This document shows positions 47,092 to 56,412 of a stretch of 64,000 nucleotides of DNA, one piece after another. Under the pieces are notes generated by a model that was given only the letters and a program-made list of their open reading frames with translations, had not been told where the DNA came from and did not search any database. Origin of the DNA: Phlegmacium glaucopus (Eukaryota > Basidiomycota > Agaricomycetes > Agaricales > Cortinariaceae); assembly GCA_015039465.1 (NCBI GenBank), contig MU130545.1, positions 1-64,000 on the forward strand, given 5' to 3'. A program made the translations under genes and the position numbers. The first letter of the stretch is position 1, and each line of letters opens with the position of its first letter.

Positions 47092-50000
47092 ATGGCACCT
47101 AAAACCAGGGGCAGAAGCTCTTGAGGCCGTCGTGGCCAGCCACCCACTCAACACCAGCAACTGCAGCCAGCCACAGAGCCTGATACCAGTGCTCAGGCTG
47201 CTGTTCCTACTCCCCCAGACCCTGTAACTCCCATTCGTCGCACAGCACTGTTTCATGTGCCTCCATATAATCCATGCCCTATCCCAGCCCGACCCTCATC
47301 TCCAGACGAGGAGGAGTTTGATTTCGATGAAGCAGATGCCATTCCAATCACCACCCCTCCAGCGGCTGGTGCTTTGGGGTCACCTGTAAAGTGTGCACAT
47401 GCTGTGGGGGGAAATCAGGAGAGCCTTCATCGGAAAGGAGATCTTGAGGTTTGGGATGAAAGTGATGAGGATATAATAAGTATGTGATTATCCTTGGTAA
47501 TATAATCAATGTACTAATATTATGAACATAGATGCTGCACAAAAAATCTGGCGATCAAATGTGTATGATCATTATATCACCACTGTCAACTGCATATGCG
47601 ACCCCTTCTCTCACCAGCCTCTAAAGATTGAATTTGTATTTACCTGTAAGACCCACCCTGAGAACCACCAACAACCACTGCGCCGTGATCGGAATAAGAC
47701 TGGAGATGGAACTACCAAGTTTTTGAAGGATGTTAGGATGTGTGAGGAGAAGCAGGGTATCTATCAGCAACAACCTGCATCCAGATCTATCCCTTATACC
47801 CCTGAAACCCACTGTGGTCTTATTGCTTTGCGCTGTGCAAAGCATTGCCACCTAATCAATTCAATTCTTGACGACAACTACTGAACTGAAGTTGAAATGC
47901 TTTATCCTGGGACTCCTATACCTCATCCAACAACTGTACAATGTGACCTTGTCAGTATATATATCCATATGTCAACCTTTGTCATGAATTATTTTATGGT
48001 AATGTTAATATTTCTCCACTCCTTTTTCAAGATGCTGAAAAATATTCCCAGACACTTGCATCAGGAAAAATGATTTTGGCCCTAGGTAGCCTTGGGTAAT
48101 TTGTTAGTATCACATCACTACTCAGGACATCCCAGGACACCCCAGGACACCCCAGGACATCCTAGAGCAGCACAGGTAAAATTTGAGTGTTACACACTTA
48201 TCCAAGGACACCTCAGGACAACCTAGGACAGCATAGATAAAGGTTTGACTGTCACTCATTTTCTCAGGACACCTTTAGTGTATCCTGGTGCATTGACCAT
48301 CTGGATTAAATCACATCAGGAGGCCCTGGGAGTCCCTTAGAATTTATGAATTTTGCTAGAAAATCTTTAACCACCACATCCAGGAAAGTATTTTGCAGTT
48401 TTCTCAATAAGGAGAGCTGCTATTAATATAATTTAAACATATTTGGAGTCCTAAAACAATTCTCTACCATCTTTAAAAAATTTCCTTTTTTGGAATTTAT
48501 GTAATCTACCCTGACCCAGTACCATATGCTTGAAATCATGCTTATCTGTGATCATGTGACCAATGGTCTGTGCGCCATCCAAAAGATATATAAACCACCC
48601 ACAATTTTGTTTTCTTATTTCCTACTTCCCTAGTATTATACTAGTATATTTATGTATCACTATTTTATTATTATTTTATTACTAGTATATATGATGTTTA
48701 GAATAATTGAATATAATTTTATTATTATTATTATTATTCTGTTGTGTGAGAACCACTCAAATATCTGGTTTATATATGTTTTCTAGCATCAGATCCAAAG
48801 GGACTAAGGCTGCCTCAGGTTGCTCTCAGGTTGCCTTAGGTTGCCTCAGGTTGCTCTCAGGTTGCCTCAGGGTGCTCTCAGGTTGCCTCAGGTTGCCTCA
48901 GGTTGCCCCAGGACAGCCTAAGACTTTTCATACATAGGTAACTTGCACCCCAGGGCGACCTCTTGACCTGAGTGCCCTGAGCTGCCTGGGGCACCCCAGG
49001 ACATTTCAGGACAGCCTAGGGCAGAAGTCATTTTTCCTGATGTGGTACTGCTATTCATATTGCACTTGATGGATGGACAAGTCCCCTTGTTACTTCCTAC
49101 CTTGGGCTTGTTGTTATCTGGTATTCAAATGGTACAATAAATTGTGCAGTCTTAGAATTTATTTGGTATGTATTTCATTAATACATATATATTATTTTAA
49201 TTTTTTTTTTGGTCTTACCTGTAGTCATACAGGAGAATATTTGGCAGAAGTTACAGCCGAATGTCTCAAACGCTATGGTTTGGATAAAATTGGTAAGAGA
49301 CATTCCTGAGTTATGCTTGCTATTGCTAATATATAATAGATTTTGGGATTATGTATGGACAATGCTAGCAATTGTAATCGCCTTGCTAGTATTCTCTCAA
49401 CTTGTATCCCACACTTTGGAGGAACACATGCAAGGCTTTGTTGTCTTGCCCATATCATCAATCTTATTGCAAAAGCAAGTTTTATTTTATTTTTACCTGC
49501 TAGCTACTTTGATTTATATTGTCTGGTTAGATATTTTTATCGTTTTTCTTCAAGAAACCCAAGCGCAAGAAATCAACAACTCCCATTCCATCTGATGACC
49601 CAATTGTTGATGATGATATAGCAGCTGTTGAGGAGGCAGAGTATGATGCCCAGGTAGAACAGGATGATGAAGGGCAAATTGCACATGATGAGCCAACAGT
49701 TCGGTCTATTCATGATCAAGCTATTGAACTTATGAGAGAACAGAGGGTTGAAATGACAGTGAATGAGGAGGAATTAGCTCTGAACTTATTTCCCAAGGTG
49801 AGTTTATTTATTTATTTTGTCTTTTAATCTATTAAAAATCCTGTATTAGGTTGCAGGGCTTGCTCGTCGAATTCAGGATTCTTCACCTCTCAAGGAAAAG
49901 TTTAAGGATCTTGTTTCACGAGATCCTGAGCTTCAATCTAGCATGAGGGACTCTCTTGCTCGGCGTGTTCCAACCCGATGGAATTCTGACTTTGACTGCC

Positions 50001-51152
50001 TTTATTCACATCTATATTTCAAGACAGTTGTTCAGAGCATGACAGGTGTAACAGAAAACAAACTCAAAGCCTATCGCCTCAGTGAGGATCGATGGGACCT
50101 TGCAGAAGACCTTCAGGCAGTCTTAGTGGTAGCTTCTTTGTTTCCTGTTTTCAGTTAGCATTCTAATCTTATCTTTAGCTTTTCAAAGATCTTACAGAGC
50201 TCTTTTCAAAGGCTAATATCCCTCTTGTGGTTGAAGCTGTTCCTATGCTCCTTCTACTTCGCAGCAGATTGGTGTTGGTTATTGAAGACACTCCAATGGC
50301 AAGTAGTGCTGGTTGTGATGACTCTGATTCAGATGGGCAGGACACAGACAGTGAGGAAAATGGTCTTGATTGTCCCACTCCAGCTGTTATCTGCATCACT
50401 TCACAAGCAGCTGTTCTGTTGATTTATATATCATTGCAATTGGTATGTAATTTATATCATCTCTATATTTTCATTTCTCAAATTTGAATGTCATAGTTAT
50501 GTGTCCTGATTGCAAAACAGGATGGTTCAAGGAGCATTTGAAATATTCAGCTGCAGAAATCAAGAGGATCAAAACAATAGTTGTTAAGGCATGGAAGTCA
50601 AAATATGCACCCCAGGATCAGCCAGAGAGCTCACAGGTTCAGAAGAAGGACAAGAGTTGCAAAGGGAAATTGGTATATTTCAGCTCTTGATCATATTGTT
50701 ACCTTTAACTCACATCACCTAGGAGTTTTCAAAATGGGCAACCAACCCTAATCAAGCACAGAAGAAACATGGATATGATCATATCGAAACCTACCTCAGT
50801 GAGCCCACACCTACCAAAGAATCTATTACTGCAGCTGGTGGTTATCTCAATTACTGGGCCACTGCTCTCAAGACACGCCCTTCAGTTGCTCAGATGGCAC
50901 TGGACTACATTTCTGCACCTGGTATTTCTAATATTATCTTCATGATTTTATCTAACCATATATACAGCAACATCTGTGGATGCAGAACATGCATTTTCAA
51001 CGGGTCGTCGCCAAGTAAACTTCATGCAACATAATATGAGTTCTCAGACCTTCCAATCACGAATGGCTGTTGGTTCATGGGTTAAAACACCCCTGAACCC
51101 TGGCCTCTCCAAAATTTCCAAAATTATTGCTGATCAACATCACTCAAAGTAA
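47092..51152 (+). pseudogene. hAT transposase, inactivated
   Basis: Starts at ATG 47092 (MAPKTRGRSS) but TGA at 47122 stands where the frame continues GRRGQPPTQ. A degenerate BED-type zinc finger (FVFTCKTHP, TKFLKDVRMCEEKQG) follows after an intron near 47480. TGA at 47881 interrupts before TEVEMLYPGTPIPHP. Removing the nested element at 48059-49042 restores TLGTAIHIALDGWTSP. Downstream are LTCSHTGEYLAEVTAECLKR, CMDNASNCNRLA, RRVPTRWNSDFDCL and the C-terminal hAT dimerisation region (YWATALKTRP, SAPATSVDAEHAFSTGRR). At least two premature stops and the insertion make it non-functional. Confidence 0.9.
48059..49042. mobile_element. CATCAGG-family element 2 (984 bp)
   Basis: Ends CATCAGGAAAAATGA and TCATTTTTCCTGATG, flanked by the 2-bp duplication TG (48057-48058 and 49043-49044). 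Removing the element with one TG restores the transposase frame across CACTTGGTACT. Inside are degenerate tandem repeats of CCAGGACAC near 48125-48175 and GGTTGCCTCAG near 48810-48910, and a TTA microsatellite at about 48718-48740. It has no coding capacity. Confidence 0.9.
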
Positions 51153-51971
51153 TGTAGAAAAATGAAGTAGTTCACACAAATTTGTACAACTCTAACTCGT
51201 TTATGGTCATTTAAATTCTGTTTCACATTTCATTCTCAATTTATGTGTGTTGTCCTGATCAAACACTCTCTAATGCACCTAATTTTAAAGAAATTGGTCC
51301 AGTATTGGGTCCACAATGAGGGCAACAAAGTTGCAGCCCACCGTGAACCCTGAGCTACCTAAATTAGTATGGTAGTTCCGGGAACCGTGGAAACCGTACC
51401 GTACCATACCGTATTTGGTTGAACCGCGGTCGTCACACCGGTTGTTACCGGTTGTGACCATGCTAGTCCCTAAAAGGAGGTATCGACTGTTGCCTGTCAA
51501 TCATGGTGTCTAAACGTGCAAATGAATTACATCTGCCAGTGACTTTGGATATACCGGAAAACAAAGAGTTGGCAATACTTATTTACCACGGGCGATGCGA
51601 GCGCTGGGAGGAGCGTCGAGTCTGGATTTGAAAAAATGCTACCACCCCCATATCTCTTCTGACATCTATAAAGACTAAGAATATCCCTACACCGCGTTAC
51701 TTCCGGCCTCAAGTGTTAGTCCAGATTATGAGCATTTCGTGGTTCCATACAAGACTATACCCGGAGTTACATATAACTTATAATTTAAGTGAGTGCTACT
51801 CGATCCACTGGCAGCAAGGCCAAAATATTTTATGATCTTACTAGTACTATGCCTCATCCCCGCCGCAAATATTATAAAGAGTAGTAGTATAAGAGAGAGT
51901 AGGTAGGTCAACGCCCGTAGCAACACGTGAACGGCGTTGTGGTAGAAGTGGTCAACTTAGCTTGGGATTTT

Positions 51972-53543
51972 TCAATCCTTAGCAAGAGATCGCGGAATTC
52001 GCAACCACCTGGCAACTTTTCTGACAGATTTAAAACGAGTGGTTGTCTCATTCGCTATGGTTGGACTGGAAACTGGTGTCTTCCCAGAAACCAAGGCGTT
52101 AAGTGCCTTGAGAGTATTCTGAGCTCGAGGACTAAGGATCTCCGCAGAACTTGATGTTTCAGAAGTTTGGATAATTAGAGCAGCTGTCAAAGCGGTTTCC
52201 AAAGCAGATTCGAGAAGGTGTTCCAACCGTCCCGAGTTATTAACTGGAGGATTTCGCGATGAGTTGGTGCTTAGGGGAGATTCAGGTAGGTAATGATGAG
52301 GGTGGCGTTGTGAGTACGTGTCATTCTCTTTATCTTCGGTGATACTGCTCAGAAGCGCGTCCTGAACGGCACCAGGAAAAGGTGATAGAGTAGGCGGTAA
52401 GACCAAATTTTGACGGAGATTCGTATGCATTGGAGTAAAGGGGGGTATTGGGAGGGGCCGGCTAGGCGGAGTTGTAGGTGCTAATGTGCGAGGTTCATTT
52501 TATGAAATATCAGTTCAAAGATCACTCACCTGGAATCTTAGGAGAATTCTGGCAGGAGGTAGCATGACTCACTTGCATCAGCCGCCTTTTCATCATAGTA
52601 ACAGGTAGTTTATCTCTCTTCCCTGGGGGCGTCGACCCTTGCCCCTTGCCAAGCATCGGGAGTGGTGCATTGGGTGGTGATGCAGCTTTGAAGCGATTTA
52701 TAACCGGATTGCTACCACGGGGTGCATGAGGGGGCTCGGACTGAGCTGGTGGGTAAAACCGACTATTCCCTTCCAGGCGCCAGAAACTTGAAGGTGGTGG
52801 TGGAGGCGATAACAAGGTGAAATAATGGGGAACACCTTGATATTGAGGTGGCTGATCCCATGAATCCTGGTATTTGGCTTCAGACCCGATCTGATTGGAG
52901 GCTTGTGCAAAAGACGGTGGACCACCTTCGTCTATATAAGTTGGACATTTATCGTTACCGGCACGGACGACTATCGTCCCACCATGATCTAACAGTATGA
53001 ACCAGACAGAGATGGTCTTATGAGAATGGAAGCTACAAGCAGACAAGAGAAAGGAGAAAAGGACATACGAGTAATCTGCGGTAAGTGATTACCAGAATCT
53101 TTGACCTTGACACCACGCGCGTTGAAAGAATTGATGTTCACCGTTTGGCAGTTATAAAGCTGATACTTTATTTGGCGATCGTCGTCGCTTCCTATGTCCT
53201 CTGCATTGCCTTTGTCCTCTTCAGTTTCAGGAGCATCTGGTGCTCCTCCCGTCGTCTCATCAAGACACTCAAATGGTTGACGTTGTTGAATGTTCTGGTC
53301 AAGGTAGGATTCTTCTTCTGCACTGTAGAAACGTGACGAGCTAGGGTTGGAGGAGAGTGCAATAGATCCTGAGGAGAGTGTGACAGATCTTGAGGAGAGT
53401 TCGATAGATCCTGAGGAAATTGACGATGTACAGTGTGTCGCTGCAATCGAATTGTAGGTGTGAACCCTTCCGAGGACATCATTGAAAGATCCACCACTGA
53501 CAATGATGTTTTGTTGACTTTGGATGCTATGACTGAATTCCAT
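51972..53543 (-). CDS. gene D: paralogue of gene C
   Basis: Three exons in phase: 53543-53069, 52988-52530 and 52480-51972, about 480 residues. All features of gene C are kept: MEFSHSIQSQQNIIVSGGSF, VNINSFNARGVKV, GNDKCPTYIDEGG, the Pro-rich middle and the basic tail. Differences from C are mostly substitutions and small in-frame indels in the Ser-rich and Pro-rich parts (for example GSIELSSRSVTLSSGS), with no frameshift. That suggests both copies stayed under constraint. The NLR1-like exon relic begins about 370 bp upstream in divergent orientation. Confidence 0.65.
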
Positions 53544-53914
53544 TCTATGACTGAGGGCCGTTGAGGTAATGGAGTATGCAGCGTAGCCGATATTAATTTC
53601 CGAAGCTAGGAGAGGTGGATCTTCTGCCAGTAGTAAATCAGGGGTTTATATCTATCATTTGACATAGTTAAACGTGCACAGCTTATGCGGGCGGCTGATG
53701 CAAAAAGCTGTTCCTTTGGACTCTTTTAACTGTAATCTGAGGCCAGTAAGTTCCCACCACTTCGAAATAACAGTATGGCCGGCATTTATACCTCATTTTC
53801 AGACTCTTCTACCGCCTCGCATATTAAGCTAGTTGTAGTGCGAATATAGAACTGTAAAGAGCAGTTTGAACTCCGATTTGGCACGGCCACATTAGACGGC
53901 ACTTTTCTCTTGAC

Positions 53915-54065
53915 TATCGTCGTCGTGTAGAGCGAAAGAACATCTAAGAGACATCGCGTAGACGAGGTCACTCTGTCTTTCAGGGGGAAGATATTTCATT
54001 CTTCAGACTTGCCATCACCGATGGATGGGGATTCAATATTCAAGTCCTGATAATTACATGGCAAC
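53915..54065 (+). pseudogene. relic of an NLR1-like first exon, copy 2
   Basis: TTGACTATCGTCGTCGTGT aligns with the NLR1 start TTGACTATCATCATCATGT, so the ATG has become GTG. GCGAAAGAACATCTAAGAGA, CATCGCGTAGACGAGGT, then GATGGATGGGGATTCAATAT and ACATGGCAACCATCAGCA follow. They match NLR1 exon 1 (GATCGATATGGATTCAATGC and ATATGGCAACGATAGATGCA) in the same order. The rest of the receptor is not present. Confidence 0.75.
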
Positions 54066-54905
54066 CATCAGCAAATTCAGGTTTTCAGGGTCAGGAGATG
54101 GCACTGGAAACTGTCAAGAGCTGTCAAGCACTATATAGAGTCCCATAGCAACCTACAGTGACATAGCATTATAGCAAAGGGTCTTCGATTGACAGCGCTG
54201 AGCGCTTCATAGTGATCTTTGATCGTAATAATGGCGGATAAGGAGGTTTGGAGGCGCCTATCTGATATGTTGTCGTTGAATCCTCCGCTCCTGATGCGAT
54301 GACATCTTTATGATGGGTACCAATCGATCTTCAAGTGCGATCTCGATATTTGTCAGGAAATGTTATCATCTCAGGAGGTACTACTGTATTTCCTGTATCG
54401 TGGATGATATGCAGGAGCTCACCGCGATGTCGCCTTCGAGTTTGACTTGCCACTCTCTTTTTTGACTGAAGTCCTGATGGACTACCATCGTATCTTTGGC
54501 AGGTTAAGATTTTGGCCCCCTGCGGAACGCAAATATTCCGTCCAGATTGGTAGTTCTAGTTTAGCCTCTCTCAGTACTTTCCAAAATGCTTGGCGCTCCA
54601 AACAAGAGTGTGACGAGAGTGGCGCCAGGATTGTTCATCGCAGTAAGTGTGAGGGGCTTACCTTTATATTTTTTGACTGACACGGCGGTGATCTTTGCAG
54701 AATATTTCTGATTAAGTTGCTGGCTAGTGGAGTAGAGGTGAATATGAAGGATGTTGAATATATACGGCGAGATTGACGTGATTAAATCTCGTTTGACCCT
54801 TTTGAAGATATTTGTAAATACGGTATCGTCGCAAGCACCGAGTTATTGTGGAAAAAGAACTATAAAGTTTAACCGTCTGTTTGGAGTTCGTCAAAACGGC
54901 ACTCA
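54066..54905. other. region with unassigned fragments
   Basis: A plus-strand stretch near 54430-54680 ([35 protein letters not shown]) looks weakly coding but has no partner exons. Otherwise nothing is recognised. Confidence 0.3.
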
Positions 54906-54909
54906 CAAG

Positions 54910-55085
54910 TCACGATTGTTCCTTGATATAACGCGTCAAGTCCGTCGGCATCAGATTTCTGTTCTTGATACTGCTTGATTTCTCCCGCAACTCCTCTGCG
55001 CTTCATAAAGTTAAAAGTGGTATTCTCAGTGGCTCATTCTTGAGCTTCCTTTGCTTTCTCGTACACGGAAGCCAGTTGCCGAACT
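54910..55085 (-). pseudogene. internal SMC1 fragment
   Basis: About 170 bp match SMC1 at 32020-32190 (TTGATATAACGCGTCAAGTC, GCTTGATTTCTCCCGC, CTTTTGCTTTCTCGTA-type stretches). They cover the region encoding [20 protein letters not shown] and the following segment. The piece has no flanking SMC1 exons and abuts unrelated coding-like sequence. Confidence 0.85.
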
Positions 55086-55099
55086 GTGGTAGAATCTGG

Positions 55100-56035
55100 G
55101 GTAGGTAGTTCTCGGAATTGAGTGATAAGGTTGTCAAATCTTGACATGAATGACTTATTGAGATCTTCAATCTTTGGGGGGTTGGTCGCGAATTTGGGTG
55201 TCCTTGACGTCTGTTCCGGTGACGATGGTCAGGCGTTGAGCAATGATACGGGGATAATGCTATTACAAACCAAGGTTTTCTTGAGGTTGTTTCTCTGTTT
55301 CTGCATGGTTCTCATCGTGAGAGCTTCAAGATCTTCAACGATAATTCACATCTCTTCGATATTCTATACGCAAGAATAATAAGGAAGAAATAGGGAGGCT
55401 AGGAACAGAAGATATACCTTGCCAGGCATGAAGTTGCATCAATCATATGACCATGTCTCCGAAACTAAGTACATCACCCGGTTAGTTCTTCGGAGCCCGC
55501 ATTAACAAGTTGAATAAGAGTCTCTTCATAAGATGCAAGGCATCAGTTTACACCTTCAGTGAATCAGGAGAGAGAAGGCAAACGGACTACAAGTTTCTCA
55601 ATTGGCATTGTATATCGGATATCCCTTTACGATATTCTTGACTCGTTTCTTGCGTCGTCTCACAACCTGACATCCAAAAAAATTATATGGTAGGATAAGG
55701 ATCGGTATAAGAAACCCCATACCACGAGAGTCTCCTGAGTCGTTCAACTTGTTTCTCGCACGAGACAATTCCTCCTTCAGTTCTTTCAACTTTGCCTACA
55801 GTCATCTCTGCCCTCTCCCGCAAGTTCCTTATCTAATACAACCACTTCCAGTCGTTCTTATGCATCAACAAGGCCATTTTCAGGGGGTTGTGGTGATTGC
55901 TGCTATTTGCACCAGTGAGTTCGTCCTGGAGGTCTCTGGGTTTGGCTTGGGAAGGAAAGATTGCAATTCAGCACGACGCTCTTTGAGGTCTCGCATGATT
56001 TTCGCGTACGCTGTTCGTTAGGCTTCCAGGACGCG
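55100..56035 (-). pseudogene. coiled-coil protein gene fragments
   Basis: The minus strand shows broken frames of helical type: IMRDLKERRAELQSFLPKPN, then LKELKEELSRARNKLND, then KIEDLNKSFMSRFDNLITQF. Stops and missing joins separate them. The original gene is not identified. They directly follow the SMC1 fragment, as in a rearranged or retro-inserted mosaic. Confidence 0.4.
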
Positions 56036-56412
56036 GAATTTTGGGCATAATTTTGGAGTTCTTGATCATTGCGTGCAGGCTGCGAATTTACTAGGTGTCC
56101 TCACTCAAGGATCAATAATTTATGTACCACTGGGAGAGATGAGGGGCTCCGAGACTGTACTCGGAGGTGGAGAAGCCTGTCGAGGGGGCAAACTCAAGGG
56201 TGACAAGGTTCGTCCGATGGCCATGGTCTTAGTACGAGATATTGGAAATTGAGGAGCGGATAGAACAACGTTGTAGCAAGTGTGGAGATGCATTTGAAGC
56301 TAGGGGACTCCTAATCGAGACTCTGTTAGGTCGCATTGCCGTTTATGTAATCGAGAGCATCTTTCTTTCTGACTCTCATCACCTTCATCGCACACCACAA
56401 CTATTCAACGAT

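Larger units (their letters stand above)
46861..51472 (+). mobile_element. hAT transposon (4.6 kb), inactivated
   Basis: Inverted ends TAGGGACTAGC and GCTAGTCCCTA; perfect 8-bp duplication AAAGGAGG (46853-46860 and 51473-51480). It contains a broken hAT transposase gene and a nested 984-bp element of the CATCAGG family. The 3' subterminal region has CCGTACCGTACC repeats. Confidence 0.95.
46597..53980. repeat. segmental duplication, copy 2 (with gene D), interrupted
   Basis: 46597-46860 and 51473-53980 together align with 38655-41338. The interruption is exactly the hAT element 46861-51472 plus its 8-bp target duplication, so duplication preceded the insertion. Beyond 53975 copy 2 retains more of the NLR1-like exon than copy 1. 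Confidence 0.9.

Noticed and set aside
48707..48937. Short ORF rich in GCLRLLSGC-type repeats
   Set aside because: It reads through tandem GGTTGCCTCAG repeats inside a non-coding element.
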